DNA from: Collybiopsis luxurians FD-317 M1
Lineage: Eukaryota > Basidiomycota > Agaricomycetes > Agaricales > Omphalotaceae
Direction: 5' to 3'
NCBI GenBank assembly: GCA_000827265.1
Contig: KN834785.1
Coordinates: forward strand, 280,137 to 344,136
DNA length: 64,000 nt
In this document: piece after piece, positions 34,801 through 46,649 of the stretch
How the letters are laid out: every line of letters starts with the position of its first letter
How positions within the stretch are numbered: position 1 is the stretch's first letter
The notes under the pieces: generated by a model
What the model saw: only the letters and a program-made list of their open reading frames with translations
Told to the model about the DNA's origin: nothing
Databases searched by the model: none
Translations under genes and position numbers: made by a program

Positions 34801-36412
34801 TGGTTGTACAAAAGGCTGTTCAAATGAGTCATCAAAATGAGAAATATTTCAGATGATACAGAAGCAATATACCTCTTCTTCACAAAGATTGCAATGATGA
34901 CCATGTAGCAACCTTTGAATCTGAGAACAGCTTCTTTCAGAATGGGAAACAGTTAAATGATCTCAAGCAATGTGAGAAATATTAACTAAATTCAAAGACT
35001 GATCAAGTTCAACTAGTGACATTTGACACAACAGGTCAGTATTAGGTGAGTATATAACACTTGCATCTCTCATACATCCTATAAACTTGAATTGAGATTT
35101 GTCAGAGAAAGTATATTCAAATATTACAAACTGTCTCAACTCTTCTCCAGATGCTGATATCACACCATATCCTCCAGTAATAGACCTAGCACAAAGGGTA
35201 AGTCAGGCACTTCTTTCATCAATAGGACATGGGTCTGGAATACATAAGTTGTTATAGACCAGAAGCTGATCAGCTAACCACATGAAGGGTAAGCAATAGC
35301 AACAGCTCCTATTTCCCCAAGGACTCCAATGTTGAGTCTTTTTGAACCAACAGGAAAAGGAAAACAATCTGGCTAACAAATGCCTAAGAATTGAATTATT
35401 AAGTACATGAGCAAGAAGGGAAATTTCAATAGCAAAAATTGAAAGTGAGTTTGCTTAATGAATCCACAAAGTGTATGAATACTGGTAAGAATTACAGAAA
35501 GGCCCAATTGGGGAGGCAAAAGATCTTGGAAAAATAAATGACATGAACAAAGATACATATGGGAAAATTTATTGCATCCATAAGTGTTGTAAGGCATAAC
35601 AGGTTTACTTAGATGAATTTTGGGGACTGAGATATCAGTTTCTTGCATCCAATGCAGAGTGGAGAGTTCACCATTCAGTAATTGAGGACAGGAACAGATA
35701 AGTGATAGAAATGAAATTTCAATGTGAGGCGCCATTGCCCAGGCATTATTATCAGTATCAGCAATGTCTACAGCATGCCATGATAGACATTCATACTTAA
35801 CCTGGCTCTGAATTACAACAGCTGAGGCTACTCCAAAACATGGACCTGGAAGACACATGTTAATATGCATTTCAATCACTTTATCAGTATTACCAGTTGG
35901 TAGAGGAAGGTACAACATGAACTGAGTCCACAGTGCTAGCAATAAGTGATAGTATTCAATATTCATGATGATGTTCAACAATCAAAAAGGCAAAACAGTG
36001 AGAATTATTTCTGTTTGTTATATGGTGGGCTAAATGTGATGGAACTGCATTTGAGATTTGAGAACAGCCCAGAGATAGTCAGGCATGCAATCATTACAAT
36101 CTGGAACAAAATTGATGAGTTCATGTTGGATCATGTGGGCAGTCAAATTACTTTTTTTTTCTCTTTTTGATCTAACCATAAAAAGTATAGCAGGCATCGA
36201 TCATGTTCACTTCATGAGGCAAAATGAGGGTCAGGAAGTAAAAATTGTAACTTTCAGAATGAGAATGAAATAATGAACCAAATCTACAACAATTCATTGA
36301 ATATTACTCTATATACATTCAATTTACACATATTAACCTGAGAACTGCAACTGACCATTGGTCTAGGTGTCTGATTAAAAGTGGCGCATTTCTCAGATCT
36401 CCCATACAAAGA
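34801..36412. other. Undetermined, upstream of the Helitron
   Basis: A 202-codon minus-strand frame (35,373-35,981) is free of stops but matches nothing I know; it is rich in Leu, Cys and His. A second at 34,963-35,163 is similar in look. They could be Helitron-associated cargo or upstream parts of the element. Confidence 0.3.
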
Positions 36413-37340
36413 TACTGCATTCAAAATTAGTGGTTTCTTCAGATCTTCTGATAAAAACCATTATGTGATTGAGTGTATTATTCAAATTCATACTGTTTCT
36501 TGGATATACACCATGACATCATACATGTACTGGTCCTGGGACTAACAGTTTCTCCAAGTACTGAACCCATTTTTTTTTAGATACTGCAATTAGAATTAGT
36601 AGTATTTCTTCAAATCATCCAATAAAAGAATGAGACTGACTCAAGGCAGGCAGGCCAAGTGCTTGATCAAAGCTGTTACCAGTTGTTTGGACCATCTGGT
36701 ACAATGGTACTGCATTCCAAATTGTGTCTGGATCATCCAATCTGAAGGCACTGCATTCAAAATTAGTGGTTTTTTCGGATCTTCTGATATTGTTTCTTGG
36801 ATCTACACCATGACATCATACATATACTGGTCCTGGGACTAACAGTTTCTCCAAGTACTGTACCCATTTTTTTTTGGGATACTGCAATTAGAATTAGTAG
36901 TTCTTCAAATCAATAAAAGAATGAGACTGACTCAAGGCAGGTGGGCCAGGTGCTTGATCAATGTTTGTACCAGTTGTTTGGATCATCCAGTACAATGGTA
37001 CTGCATTCCAAATTGTGTCCGGATCATCCAATCTGAGGGCACTGCATTCAGAATTGGCGGTTTTTTGGATACTGTTTCTCAGATCTACACCATGACATCA
37101 TACATGTACTGGTCCTGGGACTAACAGTCTCTCTGAGTACTGTACCCCTTTTTTTTGGGATACTGCAATTAGAATTAGTAGTGTTTCTTCAAATCATCCA
37201 ATAAAAGAATGAGACTGACTCAAGGCAGGTAGGCCAGGTGCTTGATCAAAGTTGTTACCAGTTGAGTGGACCATCCAGTACAACAGTACTGCATTCCAAA
37301 TTGTGTCTGAATCATCTAATCTGAGGGCACTGCTTCAAAT
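36413..37340. repeat. Tandem repeat, unit about 290 bases, just over three copies
   Basis: The marker AATGAGACTGACTCAAGGCA starts at about 36,629, 36,920 and 37,208, giving periods of 291 and 288 bases. Each unit also contains TGGTACTGCATTCCAAATTG, a CTACACCATGACATCATACA segment and a T-rich run before GATACTGCAATTAGAATTAG. A partial copy lies before the first marker (from 36,413) and a decaying one after the last. Overlapping open frames in each unit are repeats of the same short peptide, not genes. Confidence 0.85.
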
Positions 37341-38781
37341 TAAGTATGATTCCCTTGGATCAGCCAATACAAAAATATTGCAAGCAATTGATCTGGATGT
37401 TTGTACCCCCTTTCCGGATCATCCAACTCATAAGCTCTACATTCAGGATTGGTAGATCTTTCTCGCTGCATCCACCACTAAGCCTATAACTAACAATTGA
37501 TTGAGCTTTGTTTGAACCATTTAGGAAAGGAGTGCTCTATTCAGATTCAGAAGATATATCTCAGATGATTTGATACAAGAGCTATAACTGAAGATTTGAT
37601 GAAGTCATGTCCCGAACAATCCCAGAATCATTAGTTTCCTTGGATCATCTTATCCATTAGCAGCACTATTTAATTTACAGTCTTTCCTTGGATCTAAATG
37701 ATGTATATCACATGTACTGATCCCGCAGCTCATCTTGGAGCTTTCAATCCAAGGGGCACTGCATTCAGAGATAGTGATATTTACTCATACCTAACTGGAA
37801 ATAGAAAATTGAATACAGGATTGGTTGTGTTGAATGTAATGAATACTAACTGAAATTGTTTAGATGCAAAAGAATTAGACCAATTCAAAGTCTCCTGCCT
37901 TGGATCAGGCACAAAATTGCCAGAGCAGAAACTCATTCCATTCCATGCACTCATAATAAGAAAATACACACAGAGGAAGTGCTTTTACATTACCAGTTAA
38001 ATGCAGCAAATATTATTTCTACATATATCCAAATGTTCTGAGAGTATATTCTCATGTTCTAAGATGGACTAGTTGTGAACCATGCATTCACTATTGAAAT
38101 TGTTAATATAAACTATAAATAAAGATATAAAGTTCAATCAAGTTAGCAGACTTTGAAAATTGGAAGTCCACTTACTTGTGAACTTGTTGTCAAGTTAACA
38201 TTGGCAAGCGCGGCCCCATTAACTGGGATTGAAGAAATCATTGCACAGATGGTACCATTAGAGCCCTGCATGATGCCGAGCTCATCATTCCAGGCCCAGA
38301 GTTGGTAGGGTTCAGTGCCCCTGTTATGGGTATGGTTTTTGTGCATAGAAATGAACCGACAATGCTGATTATTTTGCTGACTTGCTCCCAGGATGTGACG
38401 CTGTTTGTACTCCATGTCATTGGGTTTTTCTTGATCCATTTAGGTCCAGATTATACTATTCATTTGATGTTGGCTGGGAATAATGATGTGCTGTTGTGTG
38501 GATTGTCAAATGGCATGCCATGGTTCATTGGATACTTGAAGATGAGTTGATACCCCAACTATCTCATCCAGCTCATTCAATCAGTCTTACTCTGCCTCTC
38601 AACACAGACAACCCAACTCCGGGCAAGGACAGCAGGAAAATATTACTCCTGCTCTCAACCCTCTTTCATCATGCACAAAGCTCTCTCCTTGCAACATTGT
38701 GCACACAACTTTCAATTGGGAGTGCCAAAGAATGAGTTGGATAAGAAGAAAATGACAGCAAAGCAGACTTTGAGGTGGGTT
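37341..38781. other. No supported gene
   Basis: The first 300 bases keep words of the preceding tandem repeat (GGATCATCCAA, TTGGATC). Beyond that only short incoherent frames are present; the one at 38,302-38,550 does not resemble a known protein. Confidence 0.35.
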
Positions 38782-39559
38782 CATCAGGAAAAATGGTCTG
38801 AGCCTCAGGTTATCTAGGAGGTAACCTGGAGCAACCTGAGGGACCTGGGTGACCTAGGTGACCTGTGCAACCTGGGTGAACCTCAGGTATCCCAAGGATA
38901 CTTGAGGAGTGATGCTGTAAATATTACCAAATAAAGCAAAATTATATTGAATATATATACCTATGCTTTAATCTATCCTAAATGCATGACAAGGACACCT
39001 TCTTAGTTATAGATAACTCATAGAAACTGAAATTTGACATAAGTCACATGATGCAACTCCGTGAGCTGTCTACAATCAAAATAATTTTCATATGATCAAA
39101 ACAAGTATACTACAATTATACCATACTATATACACACTATATGTACATGTATAAGCTCTTTACTGTACTGAAATACTGTACTTGAGTATATTAGGTTAAT
39201 ACTAATATACTGTAATATATTATAAAGTATAATACCTGATGAAAATGTACACCATATATACTATACATAAAATATGTACAAGTTCAATACTACTACGACT
39301 ACTACTACTACTATACAAGTACAATAGCTCACTATATACAGTAGAATAGAGTACAAACAGTAATATATAAAGATATATCATTTTTACTTATTAACCCTTT
39401 ATGCAACCTGAGACAACCTAGGACAACCTAGGGCACCCTAGGATATAGGGGTTGGACTGTGGAAACCTAGGTAACCTAAGTACTTGAAGTGTCCTATGCT
39501 TCTTAGGTTTCTTGAGGTTGTTATAATTTAACCCCAAGCTCAAGCTATTTTTCCTGATG
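38782..39559. mobile_element. Short DNA element with CATCAGGAAAAAT inverted ends
   Basis: The left end CATCAGGAAAAATGGTCTGA and the inverted right end CATCAGGAAAAATAGCTTGA match over about 25 bases. The element is 778 bases. TT flanks both sides (38,780-38,781 and 39,560-39,561), so a 2-base target duplication is possible. Inside are CCTAGG/AACCTGGG-type repeats near both ends (38,815-38,890 and 39,408-39,470) and an A+T-rich core with TATAC/GTAC words and a short ACT run (39,290-39,320). No coding capacity, so it is non-autonomous. Confidence 0.65.
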
Positions 39560-40017
39560 TTCCAAGACAAAAACTTGAATTTGGAGGTGTGAAGATCATA
39601 CCTCAAGGGGCCTGTTTGAATATCAACAACTGCTATGATGAAAGACAGCAGTCTGGATGTGTCATGTTGAGTGACACTTGTGAAGTGAAGATCAGTGGAG
39701 TGAGCATCAGGATAAAGTTTGTAGCATACCATATAGTGTGTGAGTAGTTTATGGAGTCCATAGTGTGCTTTAGTCAAAACACACACCTGACCCATTTTAC
39801 TTGTACATTGAGTAGGTACTCAAATTCTATCCACTGCTGACAACTTACAAGGAGGAGCATAAATGTCAAGGTAAAACAGACTGCAGACCATGGGCAAAAG
39901 TACACCCAAATAATAATGATAAGATACCTAAAATTGAATACATTCTACCTCAGAACCCAGTCCACTTGAACTTGTCAGAATTCATGCTCAACAGCATATG
40001 CACAACATTAATCATTA
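39560..40017. other. Spacer between two CATCAGG elements
   Basis: No gene. A minus-strand open frame that overlaps the right end of the previous element and runs to 39,795 shows no recognisable domain. Confidence 0.35.
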
Positions 40018-40315
40018 CATCAGGAAAAAGACCCTATAGCCCAGAAACATATGGGTTGTTATAGGTTATCCTCACACAGTTTAAGGCTTCTCAGAAGTCC
40101 TGGGCTACATAGGCTGCCCAGGGTGCCAAGGGACACCCCAAAATCCTGTGCAGCCTGAGAGTCCCTGAGAATCCCTGAGGATCCCTGTGGCTGCCCTGAA
40201 GATGCCTGGGGATCTCTCAGGCAATCACCAAATACAATGGGATAATCCCAAGGCTACAATTCTAGTAAGCTTAGGATCATCCTATTGCCCCAGCAGTTAC
40301 CTCAGTGACCACTTC

Positions 40316-40560
40316 ATCTCATCCTATCATATCCTATCCTATCCTATCTCATCCTATTCTGGCATGCAAAATGTCAGTCAAATATTCATCCAATCCTGTC
40401 TACAATCCATTTATACAGGTTTTGCTATAATCTTATCTTATCCTATTCTCACTTTATTATGAAATCACATATGTCTCAATTGCTCTATCCTACCCTATCC
40501 CAATTCTATCCTATTAAATACTTAATCCTAGGCCTATCCTATCCTATCCTATCCTATCCT
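40316..40560 (+). repeat. TATCC pentanucleotide microsatellite, forward arrays
   Basis: Runs of TATCC/CCTAT with point variants occur at about 40,316-40,360 and 40,485-40,560, separated by non-repeat sequence. Confidence 0.85.
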
Positions 40561-41094
40561 TGATTTTATCTTTAATTTTGCCTTAATCTTACCCCATCCA
40601 TATTTTTAATGCTATCCTATCATATCCCTACTCATGGTCTGTAATAAATAGTATTTATACTAAAGACCTATAACTGTGAACATTGTTGCTGAGATGGAAG
40701 TAAGAAGTTAAGAAGCAGCGGGTCCAAGCTCAAGATCGACTCACCTTTAAATGCCCTTGGAGTCAGTCACGTGAAATCAACAATATCTTGTGACTGTGGG
40801 GCTGTGAAAGTTTACATAGGCTGTAAGTGCTGGCAATGGCTTCTACAACTTGTACTCTTCCTTCATTGTTGCCCCTTTCCTCCTTCTGCTTGTGCTCAAT
40901 ATCCAGAAGGATGCCCTGCATATTAAGTTGAAGATGTATGTTTGAATTTCAGTCCTACTTGGTCATAACTGCTCTGACACATTCTCAATGTTTGCAAAAC
41001 TGGAAACCATGTTGGACAAATTTTTGGAGCTAGTGGCATATGTGTGTGCAAATTTTCTATTCATGAGTCACATGCTCAATAATCAATAGTGGTT

Positions 41095-41425
41095 TGGGAT
41101 AGAGATAGTATAGGATAGGATGAAGATAGGACAGGATGAGATAGAGATAGGATAGGATGGAATGGGATGGGATGGGATGGGATAGGATGGGATGAAGATA
41201 GGATAGGATAGGATAGGATGAAGATAGGATATGATAGGAGTGGCTGAGATAGGATGGGATTGGAATGGGATTGGGATAGGATAGATTAGGATAGGGACAT
41301 AGGATAGGGGACATGATGGTTGCATCCCATCCTATCCCATTGTGGACTTTATATTTGATGCTTCCTATCCTATCCTATTGTTGTGTGAATTCAATATTGA
41401 TTCCATCCTATCTTATCCTATCCTT
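41095..41425. repeat. Pentanucleotide arrays in opposite orientation (GGATA) then forward again
   Basis: From 41,095 to about 41,315 the plus strand reads GGATA/GGGAT repeats, the reverse complement of the earlier array. At about 41,325 it switches back to TATCC units and continues discontinuously to 41,425. The opposite orientations allow a long hairpin. Confidence 0.85.
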
Positions 41426-41540
41426 TTCTAAACAGACTAGAACTCTTGTCTTGGGATGATCCCATCATATGCAGTTCCTGATTCCCTGGGTGTCCTCAGA
41501 CTTCCTGTATTTGCCTGGGAAAAAGGTGTTTTTTCTGATG

Positions 41541-43824
41541 TAATAGATCAATCATAAGTTTTTAATAAGCTTCATTGTGCCAAGCATTCGCAAGTTAGCA
41601 TTATACCTAAGCTGAAGTTACTGTCTTGGACCAAGAATAACCACAAAAAAAAACTGGGAACTGATAGATCTACTTGAGAAATCAGATGACTATGTTTTAC
41701 TTGCTACAGGGATGGGACAGGTATGTGTTTTTCTTCTATATGGTGCTTCAATCTCTGACATTATTGAACGAGGATATTGCTGTAACAGTACCAAATTGTT
41801 TGATAAAGCTCCGCCTCGATGCCGAGGATCCTGCGGCCACTCTCGAAATGCTCGCTGTTTCGACCCAGAGCAAGTTTCGTGTATGGTGGTAATAGTGGGT
41901 TAAAAATAAAGATGTGTAACAACTCCAAGTTTCTGAAAGGATGATTTCCTTTGTGTTACATTGATTTCCTTTTTTTTTAATTTTTTTTGCGTGACTTTCT
42001 TTGTCATATGTTCCGGAACTAAACATGTAATCAAGCTACGGCAGTGAGTTGGCGGTGGGCTCCCGCACTTCAGAAATGGCATTGACCGCCGCAGCGCCCA
42101 TTGGTACATAGTACATGCCCACGAGACTGATACCCAGTCCAGACACACAGCACTGGGAGTATCAAGATGTTTAAGGCTCAGGTTTAAGGTTGTTCACATT
42201 CTTTCCCTAAGGACTCAGGACTCGGAGGGCGCATCAATAATGAGCGACAAGCTGCATGTCAAGAGGGAGAACTACTTAAGAGAAGTAAATGATGGCTTCG
42301 GCTGTTGTACCCTTTTCAACGTTTTAGCAGGTACTTATGTATGATCGAGTGAAGCGATGGCTGCCTCCTGTGCCTAATTGGGCACTGCGCGCCCCGCATT
42401 TACACTCAATTTATTGTTGGCATCGAGTACGCTATTTGTGCATCCTACTTAGAACTTTTAGCACACATGCCAAAAAAAGACACGACTGCGAAACTATAGG
42501 GAATCACATCTCAAAGGAAATCATCTTGTGGAAAATTTGTTTGAAATGCTACTCTTCCATGATTTGATTTTTTACCCACTATTACTGCCATACAGACAGC
42601 ACGCAGGGCAAAGAATTCCATTTCTGTTTTGCTCAAAATATAAGATGCGATGGGATCAAACTTGAGGCCCTGCTGTTGGTAGTGGGCCAACGCTGCCACG
42701 TGGCGACTACTCGTGCCCATGGTGGTGCCTACCCGGTGACTCAAATGCCGCCGCCTTCCAGTTTAGTCTAGACTCTAAATAAATAGTGCTTTAGCTGTGA
42801 TGTAATTATGACAAGAACTGTAATATATTGCCATGTCATCAGTGTTATGCCATTAATATGAAATTGCCTGTTAATCACTTGTAATTTGATCATATTGAGA
42901 AACAGCGAGAAACACATAATGCCAAGTCACCCGTATAAACAATTCCTTCATTCCATTTCAGCCTCGTGACATAGAGAAGCAGACAACCATCACCTGATAG
43001 TCCCAAATAATCGGATCAATATATAGCATTGATCGTATGACTTTTGGTATGTATTTGTAGCGATTTAGGTTAATATACAGCATCCTCTAAACATGTTAAT
43101 TCCTCAGTAAATAATGTACAACTTTTTACTGAAGCTTGGGGTTGAGAGCGACATTCTCTTGGATTGCCGGCATCTTCGGCTGCAACAGCTCATGGCTCTT
43201 TGCCATCATCACGGGTAATTGTAACCGGTACCAATTGCCGGTTAATTCCCATCAGCTGTCATCGGTTCCCGTTCGCTGTCACCAACTCTCGCTCGCTGTC
43301 CCGCCATTCCGCTCACCGTATCTCCCAATGTCCAGACCTTTTGCCATTAGTTTAAATATTTCCACTAGTTAACACTAGTTAATTAGTGGCAGACTTATCT
43401 ATGTACAGATTCTAATCCTACTCATCACTTAATAGACATTCTACGCACAATAGAACCTGCAAAGGGAAAGCGAAGGAAAGTGAAGACAGCCTAATAAAGG
43501 TGAGTTCATTGTCAAAATCAATGAGCGGAAGTGGGGTCCGCAGGCGCTTAAAGAGCGCTTGACTCGGGAATGTTGTGAAAAATAATGAACTCGGAAGTGC
43601 AGATGATAATCGATAGCTGCCAGACCTACCCGAAATAAAAATATATAGTATACGCTAGTGTTGTTTTGTGTGACTGCAATTTTCTTACGGTTTGTTAAGA
43701 TGTTGCATTGTGATTTATGGTCTGGTACCAAAAATGACATGAGTCTGCTGTATGAAACAGCGAGCTCAACGAAAAGGTGTGGGTGACACAGGAGAGAGTG
43801 AGAGTGAGCAGCCTGTGAAAAAAA
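41541..43824. other. CpG-richer spacer; possible short coding remnant on minus strand
   Basis: From about 41,780 CpG becomes common, unlike the DNA to the left. A minus-strand stretch at 42,028-42,140 reads 37 codons with GLGISLVGMYYVPMGAAAV, which looks like a real exon, perhaps of a membrane protein, but it is too short to name. A plus-strand frame at 42,337-42,567 is unidentified. A block of short GCTGTC/CGGT repeats lies at 43,220-43,320. Confidence 0.3.
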
Positions 43825-45033
43825 AAGGATGAACCAAAGGGGCATTAGTGTATACTGATATGGAGTGTTGAAAGTTGGTTGATTTGGTGTTGAAGATAAT
43901 GCCTATTGGTATGAATGGAAGCAAGTTACTGATGAGTATAACAAGTGGGAAAAGGCAAGGGAATACCTGGAAAGAGAGAGGCAGCCTTTGAGTATTAAGT
44001 TCAATCAGGTATGACTCTGATTCCATGAGTTTTGCTTGTGAATTACTTACCACAACTTCAGCTTGTTGAAATGGCAAAAACAAAACCAACTGGCTCTGCC
44101 AAGTGGGTAGAAGTGCTAGCTGTCACTTTGGAAGCAGAAGATGCAATTAATGAGAGGTCTGCAATGGGGGAGGTTGAAGATGAGCCAGAATTTCAGTCAG
44201 AGGATGAGGATGAGGACATTGAGATTGTTGAGGTGTCGGACAGAAAAATGGGGAAGGTAAAGGAAAAGGGCAAAGAGAAGCAGGAAACAGTTCTCACAAA
44301 GGCCTTCAAAACTGAAGCGCCGTTATGTCCAAAACCTCGGAGAAACCAGGCAACAGATGTTCTTAATCAAATTAGTGCTCAGCTTGACCCAGCAGTGCAG
44401 CAGCAACAAGATGATGAGCGGGCTACTCACAACTTCCAGCTCATCTATCTCCAGAACCTTCAGGCCCAGCTTCATGAGGAGCAAAGGCATCGAGAACAGA
44501 TTGAAGCTCAGGTTCATGAATTGGAACTCCAACTTGTTTGCCTTGAATCTTGTCATTAATGGCAATATTCACATTCCCATTCTCGCTCCTACTCTCACTC
44601 CCACTCTTACTCACACAGCTATCACCATTGCTGTCACCATCATTCTCAGTCTTGTTCTCACCAATACTCACACCGCTGCTACTGTTCCCACAGCTGTGAT
44701 CAAAATCCTGCTCCAGACTATCCTACTCACACTTGTCCATGCTCACGCAGTGCTACACCTATTTTTTGGCCACGCACTCCTCCTAAAAAATCCATCTCTC
44801 ATTCAAGCCCATTGCAGGAACTAGGCTCTTCCTCTCCGACCTTTGTAGACCATGGCAACAGCATATCGGTCTTTCCATCTAGTTCACTGACTCTCTGTCC
44901 CATTGATATGGATACTGAAGCAGAGAGAGGTCCAGTTGTCACTTCATCTCCCCAACTGAATCTGGAAAATCTTGCATCCATTGCCACACAGCTTCCAGAG
45001 CTCGGTCCAATGAACACAGTTAGCATTTGCTGA
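43825..45033 (+). pseudogene. PIF/Harbinger companion protein, Myb/SANT-like DNA-binding type (DUF6818-like)
   Basis: Exon 1 has LVDLVLKIMPIG, then (shifted frame) EWKQVTDEYNKW and LSIKFNQ. An intron from about 44,010 to 44,061 leads to LVEMAKTKPTGSAKW, an acidic EDEPEFQSEDEDEDIEIVEV, a Gln-rich coiled coil (about 44,345-44,540), TAA at 44,557 (one C-to-T step from CAA), and then, still in frame, a His/Ser-rich HSHSRSYSHSHSYSHSY segment and a Ser/Pro-rich tail to TGA at 45,031-45,033. W..V...YN...(L)..KF..L...KPTG is the Myb/SANT-like module that pairs with PIF/Harbinger transposases. The transposase itself lies tail-to-tail on the other strand (45,278-46,489). Two TGA codons and a shift break exon 1, so the protein is not made as such. 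Confidence 0.65.
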
Positions 45034-45277
45034 GATCAAGAACCAGGTTACTTTAGTATTGCTTTAGTGTCTCCTTCAAAGAGATTGCAAAATACCGATA
45101 GTAAATAAGTAAATGCTTATATAAATATACATATCTACTGGATATTGAGCAACACAATCTTTGCATCAAATTTCACCAAACATTATATCACCTAAATTAT
45201 CCCATAAACAGTCATCCTCCGATGCCTTCCAAGTAGGTAAGTATACAGTACAAATTTGATTTATACCAACACAGTTA

Positions 45278-46489
45278 GATTGTATGTTGACAGCAAATTT
45301 TGAGCAAAGTACAGCATGCTACATCTGAGTTAATGTCCAGCGGCACACACAGGCATCTGAAAGAACCTTGAATAGTTCTCATGCCCCATTCAGCTGTCTG
45401 ACAGTTGAATGCCATAATACGATCTTGCTCGGCTGGGTCTGATGGGATACATTCACCTCCTTTCATTGGTGCCTTTATCTTGCCTTTGATATTGACAGGC
45501 CCTCAAGGAAAGGCAGTGTCAGATATGACATAAAATCCATCTGGTACTCAATTGCACAGTGGCTGGAATATGGGCTTCACTGTATGAGCATCATGCCAGC
45601 TTCCAGGAGCATTCAGAATGGCATCAATGATAGTTCCTTTTCCAAGAGACTTCAAGTCAGTAATTGCATGGGTCAGAGAAAGGCTTAGAAAGGGTTGACC
45701 TTTCAGAGAAAAAATTAATACAATTGTGATTGTGTGGTCTGTTTTCCAGCCATTATATGTGGCATTCTCAATCTCAGGATTGTCCAATACCTGTGCAGGA
45801 AGTGAAAGACCATCTATTGAACCAAATGCACCTTTGAGTAGGGAATGATGGGCAACAATGAGTGAGGACAGCTCTGCAAATTCTGCTTGAGTCTCAGGTA
45901 GAGCTATCCTTGCCTCTTTCATTTTACAGAGAGTAGCCAAGATAATATTGAGAGAGAAGGAGAGATAACATGTGAGGACTGATGGGACAACAGCAAAAAT
46001 TTGTTGGAGCTGTACTTCGAGGATAGCTGAGCTGAAATAATGTAAAACCAAGCCAAGAGCTCTGGCTGCATCCAACAATCTTCTTTCAGCATGAGGAACA
46101 GCAGTGTAAAAGACATCACCACGAGGAATGGGGGTACTATTCCAAACCTCTGCGAAATGGCCATGACCTTCAAGAATGAAATGAAAAGTAGCAACATCAA
46201 AGCCCATTGTGGTGATAAAGGCCTGGTCATCTTGTCCCCTCCAAAGGCAAATCCATGGTGACTCCAAGTGAGGATTTGGTATCAACTGAGCCCAAGTAAG
46301 ATAAAGATGCGATGGGTTCCGCCGGCAAATGCATCCAGTTTTGTGCTCCAAAACCTCAGAAGCTAAGGCTGCAAGGGTAATGACACTCAAGTCCATCTGT
46401 TCGTTGTCTTCCTGCTCTGTCTGCTGCCGGAGGATGAAGGGGAGCAGCCGCATTACACTGGGAAAAGCTGCAATCATTGTGGACTCGGA
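45278..46489 (-). pseudogene. PIF/Harbinger-type DDE transposase, catalytic triad still readable
   Basis: Read on the minus strand: an N-terminal SPWICLWRGQDDQAFITTMGFD block; an FGSIDGLSLP motif with the first Asp at 45,812-45,814; ENATYNGWK; LNAPGSWHDA; then TGA; VPDGFYVISDTAFP with the second Asp at 45,518-45,520; TGA; and AEWGMR with the Glu at 45,389-45,391. All three acidic residues lie in one frame, separated by 98 and 43 residues. The second TGA sits where this family normally has Arg (FPRG), one C-to-T step from CGA. The enzyme would cut and paste the element. The frame closes at about 45,278 after GSFRCLCVPLDIN. The element ends were not found. Confidence 0.8.
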
Positions 46490-46649
46490 TCAGTGGTATC
46501 ATGTGAACTACATGATGTTCAATTAAATCATTGCGGAAACGGCAAGGCAAATAATTCAACAATTAATCCAATTTCCAATCTTTTCGGAACTCACCCAATC
46601 TTTTTATTTGAAGCTTTAATTGCTGCGGGAAGTCGTCCAATGCCTACGG

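Larger units (their letters stand above)
40018..41540. mobile_element. DNA element with CATCAGGAAAAAG ends carrying pentanucleotide arrays
   Basis: Left end CATCAGGAAAAAGACC, inverted right end CATCAGAAAAAACACC, flanked by TA on both sides (40,016-40,017 and 41,541-41,542). Length 1,523 bases. The subterminal regions repeat CCCTGAG and CCCAGG words, as in the related element at 38,782-39,559. Most of the interior is arrays of a five-base unit. No protein is encoded, although the arrays create open frames of Ser/Tyr/Ile/Pro repeats. Confidence 0.6.

Noticed and set aside
35373..35981. 202-codon minus-strand frame as a gene
   Set aside because: Stop-free but without any recognisable motif or splice context; kept only as an undetermined region.
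36630..37455. Three similar short open frames
   Set aside because: They are copies of the 290-base tandem repeat; no protein evidence beyond the duplication.
40316..41425. Open frames of Ser/Tyr/Pro/Ile repeats over the TATCC arrays
   Set aside because: They arise from a five-base microsatellite read in any frame and are not genes.
42028..42140. Membrane-protein exon on the minus strand
   Set aside because: Protein-like but only 37 codons; too short to assign, so mentioned only within the spacer.
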